Assembly (NCBI RefSeq): GCF_009708035.1
Contig: NZ_WMBQ01000001.1
Location: 1,612,001 to 1,676,000 of the forward strand
Reading direction: 5' to 3'
DNA: 64,000 nt
Origin: Hyphomicrobium album
Lineage (GTDB): Bacteria; Pseudomonadota; Alphaproteobacteria; Rhizobiales; Hyphomicrobiaceae
Each line of letters begins with the position of its first letter. The stretch's first letter is position 1. Positions 54,784-63,904 of the stretch are shown here, piece by piece. The position numbers were made by a program, and so were the translations under genes. The notes under the pieces were generated by a model. That model saw nothing but the letters and a program-made list of their open reading frames with translations, ran no database searches and had not been told where the DNA came from.

Positions 54784-55626
54784 ATGTCAGCCGTACCGGC
54801 CCGTTTCGTTCGTGCGGCCATGCTCGGCGCGGCCGTCGTGTTGGCGCCAATTTGCGCCCCAGGGCCGTGGACCTGGCCGGCCGCACATGCCCAGGCGCCG
54901 GACGCGACCGAGAAGGCATTCAACGCCGCGAAGGAGCTCGGCACGGCCGAGGCGTGGAGCGCCTTCCTCACCAACTACCCGACGGGCTTTCATGCCGATC
55001 TGGCCCGCGCCTACCTCAAGAAGATCGAGGGCGGCGCGTCACCAGCCCCCGTCGAGGCAGCGACACCGTCGCCGCCGGCGGAGGAGCTGAGTTGCACCCA
55101 GGCGGGCAAGCTCAAGTCGGGGCGCTCCGACGAGCCGGTGAAGATCCGCTTCGTCAACGAGTCGGAAGCGACCCTCGTCATCCAATGGATCGACTCCAAG
55201 GGTGCACTAAAAGAGTACGCAGAGTTGCAGCCCGGCGCGGAGATGACTCAGGATACCTTCGCCTCGCATCCGTGGATCGCGGCCTATCAGGAGGGAAGTT
55301 GCCGGCAGCTCTTTCTGCCCAACGGCACCATGTCCGTGGCACGTCTGCGCCCCGAGAAGGAGCTGCAGGACGCGAAAAAGGACGACGACGAAAAGCCCGC
55401 CAAGAAGACTGAGAAAAAGGCCGCCGACAAGCCGTCGAAGGCGACGGTCGAAAAGCGCGCGAAAGCCGCGTGCGTCGACATGGGAATGATCTACCTCAAC
55501 GGCAAATGTGCGCCAAAGGTCAAAGCGCAACGCGACCAGGGCACGAAGAACAAGACCAAGGCCTGTCCGCCGGGCATGTACCGGAACCCCTACGGCCAAT
55601 GCCAGCCGAACGAGACCGGAGGCTAA
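54784..55626 (+). CDS. Exported protein with VHL-beta-like domain
   Basis: 280 residues from ATG 54784, with GGGAGAAACGTC before it. Signal peptide MSAVPARFVRAAMLGAAVVL to AHA. The helical segment TEKAFNAAKELGTAEAWSAF resembles one sel1/TPR-like unit. Central domain (about 110-185) EPVKIRFVNESEATLVIQW, then KEYAELQPGAEMTQDTFASH and CRQLFLPN, matches the beta domain of von Hippel-Lindau protein in strand order and key positions. A Lys-rich linker is followed by two Cys-containing C-terminal motifs (YLNGKCAPK, CPPGMYRNPYGQCQ). Function in bacteria unknown. Confidence 0.8.
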   Translation: MSAVPARFVRAAMLGAAVVLAPICAPGPWTWPAAHAQAPDATEKAFNAAKELGTAEAWSAFLTNYPTGFHADLARAYLKKIEGGASPAPVEAATPSPPAEELSCTQAGKLKSGRSDEPVKIRFVNESEATLVIQWIDSKGALKEYAELQPGAEMTQDTFASHPWIAAYQEGSCRQLFLPNGTMSVARLRPEKELQDAKKDDDEKPAKKTEKKAADKPSKATVEKRAKAACVDMGMIYLNGKCAPKVKAQRDQGTKNKTKACPPGMYRNPYGQCQPNETGG

Positions 55627-55758
55627 GGCTGGCGACCGCAAAGGCCCACTATACCGGCACCTTGGGGGACTAATTGCCGGGGCGTACCCGCTTGATAGCC
55701 GGCCGCCCTTGAGGTAACGAGGGAGCCAAGTCTCAAAAAATCCCGAGGGAGGGGCACT

Positions 55759-55902
55759 GTGGCGATCGATCTATCTGGCGGAAATCCGGAAATGGACTAC
55801 CCGCAAGCCGAAGCGACCTATAAGCAGTTCATCCGGCTGACGAAGATATCGATCGTATTCCTCGTGGTGCTGATGGCCGGCATGGCCTACTTCCTGGTCT
55901 AG
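55759..55902 (+). CDS. aa3-type cytochrome c oxidase subunit IV
   Basis: Short frame GTG 55759 to TAG 55902, 47 residues: MAIDLSGGNPEMDYPQAEAT then YKQFIRLTKISIVFLVVLMA and a final GMAYFLV. This is the one-helix subunit IV family of alphaproteobacterial aa3 oxidases. GAGGGG lies six bases upstream. The oxidase core genes are not nearby; family members often lie beside the transhydrogenase genes as here. Small size means it is easily missed. Confidence 0.85.
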   Translation: MAIDLSGGNPEMDYPQAEATYKQFIRLTKISIVFLVVLMAGMAYFLV

Positions 55903-55992
55903 AAGAGACCGCCGCGCGCTGGAGTTCACGGCGCCGGTTTTGAGGCGCCCGGTTCCGGCGGTGTGAAAACCTCCACGCGATCGGACGAGTGC

Positions 55993-57129
55993 ATGGTCAC
56001 CATAGCGGTTACGGCCGAGCCTGCGGATGAGCCGCGTGTTGCGGTTTCGCCCGAGACGGTCAAGAAGCTCGTCGGGCTCGGCGCGACGGTGAAGGTCGAG
56101 GCGGGCGCCGGTGCGCGCTCGCGCTTCTCCGACGAGACGCTGCGCGCCCAGGGGGCGGAGATCGCACCCACGGCCGCCGACGCCTTGCGCGATGCCGACA
56201 TCCTCCTGAAAGTTCGCCGCCCGAGCGCGGCAGATGTTGCGGCGCTGAAGCCTGGCGCGCTCGTCATCGCCATGCTCGACCCTTACGGCGACCGCGCCGC
56301 GCTGCAGGCGCTGGCAGGCAGCAAAGCATCCCTCTTCACCATGGAGTTCATGCCGCGCATCACCCGCGCGCAGTCGATGGACGTGCTGTCCAGCCAGGCG
56401 AACCTCGCCGGCTACAAGGCCGTCGTCGATGCGGCGGCGATGTTCCAGCAGGCCATGCCGATGATGATGACCGCGGCGGGCACGGTGCCGGCCGCGAGGG
56501 CGTTCATCATGGGCGCCGGTGTCGCCGGCCTACAGGCCATCGCCACGGCACGGCGCCTCGGCGCGCAGGTCTCCGCCACCGACGTCCGCCCCGCCTCCAA
56601 GGAGCAGGTCGCCTCGCTGGGCGGCAAGTTCATCGCCGTGGAGGACGAGGAGTTCAAGCAGGCGCAGACCGCCGCCGGCTACGCCAAGCCGATGTCGGCC
56701 GAGTACCAGGCCAAGCAGGCCGAGCTCGTCGCCAACCACATCAAGAACCAGGACATCGTCATCACCACCGCGCTCATTCCCGGGCGCCCGGCACCGCGGC
56801 TCATTACGCGCGCCATGGTCGAGAGCATGAAGCCCGGGTCGATCATCGTCGACCTCGCGGCCGAGCGCGGCGGGAACTGCGAGCTGACCAAGGCGGGCGA
56901 GATCGTCGAGCACAACGGCGTGCGCATCTATGGGCCACTCAATCTTGCCGGCGAGATCTCCGTCAACGCCTCGAGCCTCTACGCCAAGAACCTCTATGCC
57001 TTCCTCGAGACGCTGATCGACAAGAAGGAAAAGAAGCTGGCGATCAATTGGGACGACGAGATCGTCAAGGGCACGCTCGTCGCGCGCGACGGGGCGATCG
57101 TCCATCCGAGCCTGCAGGGAGCGACCTGA
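55993..57129 (+). CDS. pntAA: NAD(P) transhydrogenase subunit alpha part 1
   Basis: NAD(H)-binding domain I of the proton-translocating transhydrogenase. 378 residues from ATG 55993 ([18 protein letters not shown]); an in-frame GTG at 55963 would add ten. [55 protein letters not shown] (Rossmann), [15 protein letters not shown] and [18 protein letters not shown]. Part of split PntA as in alphaproteobacteria; overlaps pntAB by one base. Confidence 0.95.
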   Translation: MVTIAVTAEPADEPRVAVSPETVKKLVGLGATVKVEAGAGARSRFSDETLRAQGAEIAPTAADALRDADILLKVRRPSAADVAALKPGALVIAMLDPYGDRAALQALAGSKASLFTMEFMPRITRAQSMDVLSSQANLAGYKAVVDAAAMFQQAMPMMMTAAGTVPAARAFIMGAGVAGLQAIATARRLGAQVSATDVRPASKEQVASLGGKFIAVEDEEFKQAQTAAGYAKPMSAEYQAKQAELVANHIKNQDIVITTALIPGRPAPRLITRAMVESMKPGSIIVDLAAERGGNCELTKAGEIVEHNGVRIYGPLNLAGEISVNASSLYAKNLYAFLETLIDKKEKKLAINWDDEIVKGTLVARDGAIVHPSLQGAT

Positions 57130-57536
57130 TGAAAACATTCCTACGCGCCCTCGCGGCCGTTGCCGCTCTCACCGCCGCCGCACCGGCATACGCCGCGACG
57201 GGGATCGGCGGCGCCATCGACCCGGTCGTCTACGAGCTCATGGTGTTCGTGATGGCGATCTTCGTCGGCTACTACGTGGTGTGGAGCGTCACGCCGGCGC
57301 TGCACACGCCGCTGATGTCGGTGACCAACGCCATCTCGTCGGTGATCGTCGTCGGTGCCCTGCTCGCCGTCGCGGTGGAGCACGGTGGCCTCGACGGCTT
57401 CATGAGCGGCTCGACGGTCGCTTCCAAGACGTTCGGCGTGCTGGCGCTGGCGATGGCCGCCGTGAACATCTTCGGCGGCTTCCTCGTCACCCAGCGCATG
57501 CTCGCCATGTACAAGAAGAAGGGCGACAAGCGGTGA
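57129..57536 (+). CDS. pntAB: NAD(P) transhydrogenase subunit alpha part 2
   Basis: Membrane part of split PntA, 135 residues. An N-terminal hydrophobic signal-like segment ([16 protein letters not shown]), then three to four helices, including [19 protein letters not shown] and [15 protein letters not shown], and the end [15 protein letters not shown] overlaps the pntAA TGA by one base. Forms the proton path with PntB. Confidence 0.93.
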   Translation: MKTFLRALAAVAALTAAAPAYAATGIGGAIDPVVYELMVFVMAIFVGYYVVWSVTPALHTPLMSVTNAISSVIVVGALLAVAVEHGGLDGFMSGSTVASKTFGVLALAMAAVNIFGGFLVTQRMLAMYKKKGDKR

Positions 57537-57570
57537 TCGATACAGCGCGCGCCCACGGGGGAAGAGAGTA

Positions 57571-58977
57571 ATGCTGACGCCCAATCTCGTCGCCGGCCTC
57601 TACCTCGTCTCTGGTGTCCTCTTCGTCCTCGCCCTGCGCGGATTGTCGAGCCCCGCCACGTCGCGGCAAGGCAACTACTTCGGCATGCTGGGCATGACCA
57701 TCGCCATGGGCACGACGCTGGCGGTGGCCAACCCGCAGCTGCCGCTCACCTGGATCCTGCTCGGCGGCGGCCTGGGCATCGGCGGCCTCGTCGGAGCCGT
57801 CACTGCCCGCCGTATCGCCATGACGGCGATGCCGGAGCTGGTCGCCGCCTTCCACTCGCTGGTCGGCCTTGCCGCGGTGTTCGTCGCCGCCGCCGCGCTC
57901 TACGCGCCGAGTGCCTTCGGCATCGGCGAGCCCGGCGCCATCCACTTCGCCAGCCTCATCGAGATGTCGCTCGGCGTCGCCATCGGCGCCATCACCTTCA
58001 CGGGCTCGGTCATCGCGTTTGCCAAGCTGTCGGGCAAGATGTCCGGCAAGCCGATCATCCTGCCGCTACGCCACGTCATCAACCTCGCGCTGTTTGGCGG
58101 GCTGATCTACCTGATCTACCTGTTCTGCCTGTCGGGCGGCGACCCGCTGCTGTTCTGGGCGATCACGCTCACGGCGATGCTGTTCGGCGTGCTGATCATC
58201 ATCCCCATCGGCGGCGCCGACATGCCGGTCGTCGTGTCGATGCTCAACTCCTACTCGGGTTGGGCGGCGGCTGGCATCGGCTTCACGCTGTCGAACATCG
58301 CGTTGATCATTACTGGCGCGCTCGTCGGCTCGTCCGGCGCAATTCTCTCCTACATCATGTGCAAGGGGATGAACCGCAGCTTCATCTCCGTCATTCTCGG
58401 CGGCTTCGGCGGCGAGGTGGCCGGCCCGGCCGGCGGCGGCGAGCAGAAGCCGGTCAAGCTTGGCTCGGCCGAGGACGCGGCCTACGTGATGAAAAACGCC
58501 AGCAAGGTGATCATCGTGCCGGGCTACGGCATGGCCGTCGCCCAGGCGCAGCACGCCCTTCGCGAGATGGGCGATCAGCTCAAGAAGGCCGGTGTCGAGG
58601 TCAAGTACGCCATCCATCCGGTCGCCGGGCGCATGCCGGGCCACATGAACGTGCTGCTCGCCGAGGCCAACGTGCCCTACGACGAAGTGTTCGAGCTGGA
58701 GGACATCAACTCGGAGATGCCGCAGGCGGACGTCGTCTACGTCATCGGCGCCAACGACGTCGTCAATCCGGCGGCGGAGACCGACAAGACCTCGCCGATC
58801 TACGGCATGCCGGTGCTGCAGGCGTGGAAGGCGGGAACGGTGCTGTTCAACAAGCGCTCGTTGGCGTCGGGCTATGCCGGCATCGACAATCCGCTGTTCT
58901 ACAACGACAACACCGTGATGGTGCTGGGCGACGCCAAGAAGATGACGGAAGAGATCGTCAAGTCGCTCGCGCATTAG
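57571..58977 (+). CDS. pntB: NAD(P) transhydrogenase subunit beta
   Basis: 468 residues. Membrane domain II (about 1-260) with around nine helices, e.g. ITFTGSVIAFAKLSGKMSG and YSGWAAAGIGFTLSNIALII; NADP-binding domain III (about 290-468): IIVPGYGMAVAQAQHAL, HPVAGRMPGHMNVLLAEA, VIGANDVVNPAAETD and KRSLASGYAGIDNPLFY. Completes the operon that makes NADPH using the proton gradient. It starts 34 bases after pntAB. Confidence 0.96.
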   Translation: MLTPNLVAGLYLVSGVLFVLALRGLSSPATSRQGNYFGMLGMTIAMGTTLAVANPQLPLTWILLGGGLGIGGLVGAVTARRIAMTAMPELVAAFHSLVGLAAVFVAAAALYAPSAFGIGEPGAIHFASLIEMSLGVAIGAITFTGSVIAFAKLSGKMSGKPIILPLRHVINLALFGGLIYLIYLFCLSGGDPLLFWAITLTAMLFGVLIIIPIGGADMPVVVSMLNSYSGWAAAGIGFTLSNIALIITGALVGSSGAILSYIMCKGMNRSFISVILGGFGGEVAGPAGGGEQKPVKLGSAEDAAYVMKNASKVIIVPGYGMAVAQAQHALREMGDQLKKAGVEVKYAIHPVAGRMPGHMNVLLAEANVPYDEVFELEDINSEMPQADVVYVIGANDVVNPAAETDKTSPIYGMPVLQAWKAGTVLFNKRSLASGYAGIDNPLFYNDNTVMVLGDAKKMTEEIVKSLAH

Positions 58978-59117
58978 TGGCGAGCGCGCCACGCGCTCAC
59001 CTCAACACGAACTTTCGACGAAACGACACGCGCCGCCGGACGAATACTTGGCACCGGCTGGCCATGCGGATGACCGCACGGGCCGCGCGCCGGGATGCCA
59101 CTTCGCACGGGTCATTC

Positions 59118-59858
59118 ATGCGCCGTCACATTTTCCCCTTGCTCATTGCTTCGCTCATCTGCCTCGGCAGCGAGGCGCAAGCCGCGCCGCGCTTCAAGGC
59201 GGTCGCCTTCGACTACTTCGTGATCTTCAACCCGAACTCCGTCGTGCCCGAGGTAGAGAAGGCTTATCCCGGCAAAGGTGTGGAGTTCACCAAGGCGTGG
59301 CGCGCCAAGCAGTTCGAGTACGGGTTTCTGCGCTCGCTTACCGGTCGGCACGAGGATTTCTTCAAGGTCACCGAGGACGCGCTCGTTTATACGGCCGAAG
59401 CGATGCAACTGCCGCTGCCACTGGACGTGCGCGACCGCCTGCTCAACGCGTATCTCTCACTGCAACCGTGGCCGGACGCTGTCGACGGGCTCCGCAAGCT
59501 GAGGGCGGCGGGCGTGCGCATCATCACCATCGCCAACTTCTCGCCGCGCATGCTGCGCGCCAACGCAGAACACGCGGGCATCGTCGATCTTTTCGACGAG
59601 CTGCTGAGCACCGAGGTCAACAAAACGTACAAGCCCGACCCGCGCGCCTACGCACTCGGCATGGAGCGCCTCGGACTGAAAAAGGATGAGGTCGCCTTCG
59701 CCGCCTTCGGTGGCTGGGACGCCTACGGCGCCAAGAGCTTCGGCTATCCGACCTATTGGGTGAACCGCTTCAATCTGCCGGCCGAGAAGCTCGGGCTGGC
59801 GCCGGATGCGACGTCGACCGACTTCGCCGGGCTCCTGCGGTTCGTGCTTGGCGAGTAG
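59118..59858 (+). CDS. Exported HAD-superfamily, haloacid dehalogenase type II-like protein
   Basis: 246 residues from ATG 59118: signal peptide MRRHIFPLLIASLICLGSEA. Mature HAD fold: FKAVAFDYFVIFNP (nucleophile Asp, but the usual Thr motif lost), IITIANFSPRML (motif II Ser), KTYKPDPRAYALGM (motif III Lys) and FGGWDAYGAKSFG (motif IV Asp). It resembles L-2-haloacid dehalogenases but the substrate-site Ser and Asn of the classical SSN segment are replaced by AFG. Export of this group is unusual. Activity uncertain. Confidence 0.82.
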   Translation: MRRHIFPLLIASLICLGSEAQAAPRFKAVAFDYFVIFNPNSVVPEVEKAYPGKGVEFTKAWRAKQFEYGFLRSLTGRHEDFFKVTEDALVYTAEAMQLPLPLDVRDRLLNAYLSLQPWPDAVDGLRKLRAAGVRIITIANFSPRMLRANAEHAGIVDLFDELLSTEVNKTYKPDPRAYALGMERLGLKKDEVAFAAFGGWDAYGAKSFGYPTYWVNRFNLPAEKLGLAPDATSTDFAGLLRFVLGE

Positions 59859-59861
59859 CCC

Positions 59862-61046
59862 TCAGGCGCTCTTAATGTCCGCATCGGCGGCGCCGGCGCG
59901 CCCCGGCTCCTCTTCGGCCACGCGGTTGCGGCCGGCCTTCTTGGCGAGATAGAGCGCCCGGTCGGCGCTGATCAGCAGGGACGGCAAGTCGGAGTATTCG
60001 GCCGCCGAGACGGCCAGTCCGGCGCTGACCGTGGCGCCGAACCCCTTCTCGCTGCCTTGCTGCACCTCCGCCTCAAAGGCGAAGCGCACGCGCTCGGCGA
60101 TGATGCGCGCGTCCTTAGCCCCGACGTCGACCAGCAGACAGGCGAACTCCTCGCCGCCGATACGCGCGAAGAGATCGCCTGGGCGGAGCTGGGACGTGGC
60201 GACGGCGCAGAACGACCGCAAGACGGAGTCGCCCGCGGCGTGCCCGTACTCGTCGTTAATCGACTTGAACCTGTCGAGATCGAAGAGCAGCAGCGACACC
60301 CGGCGCCCCTCGGTCGCGGCGCGCTGAACCAGACGGGCGCCCTGGTGAAGGAAGGCGCGCCGATTGGCGACGCCGGTCAGCGGATCGATCGACGCGGCAT
60401 GCTCATAGAGCGCGGCAATCCTCTCTCGCACCAAGCTGCCGAAGAGGTAGGCGCCGGCGACGGCGAGCAGGATCGATTCAAGCAGCACGAACACGATGAG
60501 ACCGGTGTGGGTCGGGCGTGTACCTGCCAACTCCCCCACCAAGGGGATGCGCGTCGGCAGAGCCGCAGCGTGCATCAGGAGCAGTGCGATCGCCGGCCAA
60601 CGCGAATGCAACTTGTCGGCGCGGGCGCGCCACAGCTCCCAGGCGGTGAGCAGCGTGTAGGAAATGCCGATCGTCGCCATGATCGAGGCGCGCGCTTCGG
60701 GCCAGCCGTACAGCGACGGAATGAGCATCGCGATCAGCCAGACCAGCGCGCCGAGCATCGACTCGACGACAAATGCCTGCCGCCCCTCGAAGAGGCGGGC
60801 GCCGCTCCACATCATGCCGTATGCGAGGGCGAGCAGCGTATTGGCGAAGATGATCGACAGCACGTCGGGGATGTGGCCGCGCGCAGCGACGAGCGCGACG
60901 GCAATGGCGCCGACGGCGAATGCGAACCCCCAAACCCCCAGCGCCTCGAGGTCGCGACGCTGAAACCAGGAAAGCAGCAGGAGCGTCGCCGCGGCGGCGA
61001 ACGTGAAGCCCGCGATGACGATGGCGGCCGGTAGCCCGATTTCCAT
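59862..61046 (-). CDS. Membrane diguanylate cyclase
   Basis: 394 residues. Six or more N-terminal helices (AIVIAGFTFAAAATLLLLSW, LSIIFANTLLALAYGM and others, to about residue 205), then GGDEF domain: DPLTGVANRRAFLHQG, FDLDRFKSINDEYGHAAGD, and RIGGEEFACLLVD with the GGEEF active motif. Makes cyclic-di-GMP in response to an unknown membrane signal. Convergent with the HAD gene, 3 bases apart. Confidence 0.92.
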   Translation of the reverse strand: MEIGLPAAIVIAGFTFAAAATLLLLSWFQRRDLEALGVWGFAFAVGAIAVALVAARGHIPDVLSIIFANTLLALAYGMMWSGARLFEGRQAFVVESMLGALVWLIAMLIPSLYGWPEARASIMATIGISYTLLTAWELWRARADKLHSRWPAIALLLMHAAALPTRIPLVGELAGTRPTHTGLIVFVLLESILLAVAGAYLFGSLVRERIAALYEHAASIDPLTGVANRRAFLHQGARLVQRAATEGRRVSLLLFDLDRFKSINDEYGHAAGDSVLRSFCAVATSQLRPGDLFARIGGEEFACLLVDVGAKDARIIAERVRFAFEAEVQQGSEKGFGATVSAGLAVSAAEYSDLPSLLISADRALYLAKKAGRNRVAEEEPGRAGAADADIKSA

Positions 61047-61198
61047 GGGGTAGTTCTAGATGGACAATCTGCAGAACTGGTTTGCGACACCGATAGAATG
61101 AGCGCGACCGGCTGATGCCCGCACGGGCGGCGGCAACACTCTTATCGCGGTCCCCCTAAGAATTTCCCCGTTCAGACCCGCTGTTGTGTATGTGAACA

Positions 61199-62080
61199 AT
61201 GATCGGATCGGGCGTCGTTTGCCCACTGCGCAATAACGAAGAGCCAAGGTTGCACGTGAGAGCCGGTGCCCGTTTCTCAATCGCAATGCTGATGGCGGCG
61301 GCGGCCAGCGCCGCCCTGTCGGCCGAGGGGTTCTTCACCGACGACCGGCCGCCGGCCGTGCGCGCCGCCTGGGGCTCCGTCTACGCCTTCGTCTGCGAAG
61401 GCCGCGGCGACGCCTACACGGCCACGGCCTTCCTCATCGGGCGCGGGGCCCGCGGCAAGAGCACGGACTACTTCTTCATCACCGCCGGACACGCCATCGA
61501 GGACTGTCGGCAACCGCACCGCTACCTCGTCGACAACATCAACCAGCCGCGCCTCGAGAGCGATGGCATCACGCTCGCAGCCCGGCCACCGCGGTTGAGC
61601 GATATTGCGCTGGTATATGTCGACGACGCCTACGACCTGGCAGTCATCAAGGTGACAGCCGGGGCGCTGCGCACGGGAGCGCCGCTTCCGGTCGGCGACA
61701 CCTGCGAGCGCGCCCTGCACCAGGAAGTTTACGCCATTGGCTTTCCGGGCGTCAGCAAGCGCCGCTCGCTGCGGCTGTCGCAGGAAATGAAGCGTTGGAG
61801 CAAAGGCGAGTTTGTCGGCTTCGGGAAAGCCGAGTTCCGCGGAACCCAGTCGATGTACATCGCGGCGAGCGTGGATTCGCTCCCCGGCAACTCTGGCGGT
61901 CCCGTCGTCGATGCACGGGGCGAACTCGTCGGCGTCGTCGTCAAAGGCGCCGCCGCGCCGGAGAACGGATTTCGCTACGACGTCGATCCGACAAAGAAAG
62001 GTGATTGGCACTCCTTCCTGGTTCCCTGCCAGGCCGTTCTGCGTATCATGCAGCGCATCGGGCTACGGCCGACGAACTGA
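61199..62080 (+). CDS. Exported trypsin-like serine protease
   Basis: 293 residues from ATG 61199; GTG 61256 would give a tidier signal peptide (RAGARFSIAMLMAAAASAAL). S1-type triad: His in FITAGHAIEDC, Asp in DDAYDLAVIKV, Ser in LPGNSGGPVVDA. No PDZ domain, so it is not DegP-like. Probably periplasmic. It diverges from the diguanylate cyclase across 152 bases and precedes the MoaD/ThiS-like gene by 16. Confidence 0.85.
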   Translation: MIGSGVVCPLRNNEEPRLHVRAGARFSIAMLMAAAASAALSAEGFFTDDRPPAVRAAWGSVYAFVCEGRGDAYTATAFLIGRGARGKSTDYFFITAGHAIEDCRQPHRYLVDNINQPRLESDGITLAARPPRLSDIALVYVDDAYDLAVIKVTAGALRTGAPLPVGDTCERALHQEVYAIGFPGVSKRRSLRLSQEMKRWSKGEFVGFGKAEFRGTQSMYIAASVDSLPGNSGGPVVDARGELVGVVVKGAAAPENGFRYDVDPTKKGDWHSFLVPCQAVLRIMQRIGLRPTN

Positions 62081-62096
62081 CGCTTGGGAGCGATCG

Positions 62097-62366
62097 ATGG
62101 TGCGGGTCACCTTCACGCCGACGCTGCAGCGGCACATCGCTTGTCCTCCAGTGGAGGTGAAAGCTGCCACGGTGCGCGAGGCGCTCGAGGGCGCATTCGC
62201 CGGCAATGCGCGTGCCCGTGCTTACGTGCTCGACGACCAGTCGGCGCTGCGCAAGCACATGGTGATCTTCGTCGACGGCAAGCGCATCGAGGATCGCGCC
62301 GCGCTTTCCGATCCCGTTCGCGAAAACGGCGAGATTTACGTGCTACAGGCGTTGTCGGGCGGCTAA
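62097..62366 (+). CDS. MoaD/ThiS family ubiquitin-like protein
   Basis: 89 residues from ATG 62097 (MVRVTFTPTLQRHIACPPVE). Beta-grasp fold ending in the free Gly-Gly (LQALSGG) needed for thiocarboxylate formation: TVREALEGAFAGNARARAYV, FVDGKRIEDRAALSDPV, ENGEIYVLQ. It is probably not the housekeeping MoaD since no moa genes are near; it is 31 bases before a BNR-repeat protein gene, a pairing seen in other bacteria with unknown meaning. Confidence 0.88.
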   Translation: MVRVTFTPTLQRHIACPPVEVKAATVREALEGAFAGNARARAYVLDDQSALRKHMVIFVDGKRIEDRAALSDPVRENGEIYVLQALSGG

Positions 62367-62397
62367 AAAACCGAACGAAAAACACGCGGGAGGAACC

Positions 62398-63501
62398 ATG
62401 AGCGACCGCATCTTCGTGGGGACACGCAAGGGCTTGTTCACGCTTTGCCGCACGGGCAGCGGCTGGTCGATAGAACGCACCGACTTCCTCGCCGACAATG
62501 TCTCGCTCATGCTTGCGGATCATCGCAGCGGGCACCTTTACGCAGCGCTCGACCACGGACATTTCGGCGTGAAGCTGCATCGCTCCAATGGGAACGGCGC
62601 GTGGGAGGAATGCGCCACGCCGACCTATCCTGAAAAACCGGAGGGCGAGGACGACAAGGACATGTGGGGCAAGCCCATCCCCTGGTCGACAGTCAGGGTC
62701 TGGGCGCTCGAGGCAGGCGGCCCCGACGAGCCGGGCGTGCTGTGGTGCGGCACCATCCCCGGCGGGCTCTTCCGCTCGAGCGACGACGGCGCCAGCTGGG
62801 AGCTGGTGCGCTCGCTGTGGGATCACCCCAAGCGCAAAAAGTGGTTCGGGGGCGGCGCCGACTTGCCGGGCATCCATTCCATCTGCGTCGACCCGCGGGA
62901 TGCCCGGCGCGTGCAGCTCGGCGTCTCCTGCGGCGGCGTGTGGACGACGGCCGACGGCGGCGCGACCTGGGACTGTTCGGGCGAAGGCATGCGCGCGGCC
63001 TTCATGCCGCCCGAGCAACAGTACGATCCGGACATCCAGGACCCGCACCGCCTCGTGCAGTGCCGCGCGCGCCCTGAACGCCTGTGGGTGCAGCACCACA
63101 ACGGCATCTTCCGCTCGGACGACGGGGGCGGGCATTGGCAGGAGATCACCGAGGCCGGACCGTCGGTGTTTGGCTTCGCCGTCGTCGTGCATCCCGAGGA
63201 GGCCGATACCGCGTGGTTCGTGCCCGCCATCAAGGACGAAAAGCGCATTCCGGTTGCTGGCCAGGTGGTCGTCACGCGCACGCGCGACGGCGGCAAGAGC
63301 TTCGAGACGCTGCGCGATGGACTGCCGCAGGACCACGCCTACGATCTCGTCTTCCGCCACGCGCTCGATATCGATACGTCCGGCAACCGCCTCGCTTTCG
63401 GCAGCACGACCGGCAACCTGTGGGTGTCGGAAACCCAAGGGGACAGCTGGCAGTACGTCTCGCAGCACCTGCCGCCCATTTACGCGGTTCGCTTCGGCTA
63501 G
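62398..63501 (+). CDS. BNR-repeat / sialidase-fold protein
   Basis: 367 residues, no signal peptide. Repeated Asp-box-like motifs (SSDDGASWELV, TADGGATWDC, RSDDGGGHWQEI, TRDGGKSFETL) indicate a beta-propeller of the exo-alpha-sialidase/photosystem stability family. Opens MSDRIFVGTRKGLFTLCR. GGAGGAACC precedes the ATG. Catalytic sialidase residues cannot be confirmed; function unknown, and paired with the MoaD-like gene. Confidence 0.85.
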   Translation: MSDRIFVGTRKGLFTLCRTGSGWSIERTDFLADNVSLMLADHRSGHLYAALDHGHFGVKLHRSNGNGAWEECATPTYPEKPEGEDDKDMWGKPIPWSTVRVWALEAGGPDEPGVLWCGTIPGGLFRSSDDGASWELVRSLWDHPKRKKWFGGGADLPGIHSICVDPRDARRVQLGVSCGGVWTTADGGATWDCSGEGMRAAFMPPEQQYDPDIQDPHRLVQCRARPERLWVQHHNGIFRSDDGGGHWQEITEAGPSVFGFAVVVHPEEADTAWFVPAIKDEKRIPVAGQVVVTRTRDGGKSFETLRDGLPQDHAYDLVFRHALDIDTSGNRLAFGSTTGNLWVSETQGDSWQYVSQHLPPIYAVRFG

Positions 63502-63592
63502 GCCGTGGCGTTTTGGGCGCAGTTCTTGCCGTTCGCTTCACCATGATGGCGCACCGCCTGCCCGCCGCGTCGGCGCGATGCTATAATTAAGC

Positions 63593-63904
63593 ATGGTTCT
63601 CGCCCGACCATTCCTGATGATTGCTCTTCTGGCCGCACCACTCGGTGGCGGCGCGTTCGCCGCACCTCTAGGCGCCGATGGTCCGGATGCGGGCACCCTC
63701 GTCGAGCCGGCACAGCGCAAGGGGACGCGCAACTATCGCGCCGACGGAACGACGGCGACCGACACGACGACCACCACGACCACGACGACCGCGTCGCGCA
63801 ATGAAAAGCTCTCCCAGTGCATGGACACATGGGACAAGGGCACGCACATCACTAAGAGCAAGTGGCGCGAAATCTGCCTGCGCCAGCTCGACGCGCGCGA
63901 ATAG
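63593..63904 (+). CDS. Small exported Thr-rich protein
   Basis: 103 residues. Signal peptide MVLARPFLMIALLAAPLGGG to AFA, a Thr-rich stretch (TTATDTTTTTTTTTAS), and a C-terminal motif LSQCMDTWDKGTHITKSKW then CLRQL. The two Cys may form a disulphide. C-termini of this type occur in small secreted proteins of related bacteria; no function known. The codon run of ACN produces a short simple repeat in the DNA. The last 96 bases of the window hold nothing I can support. Confidence 0.72.
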   Translation: MVLARPFLMIALLAAPLGGGAFAAPLGADGPDAGTLVEPAQRKGTRNYRADGTTATDTTTTTTTTTASRNEKLSQCMDTWDKGTHITKSKWREICLRQLDARE

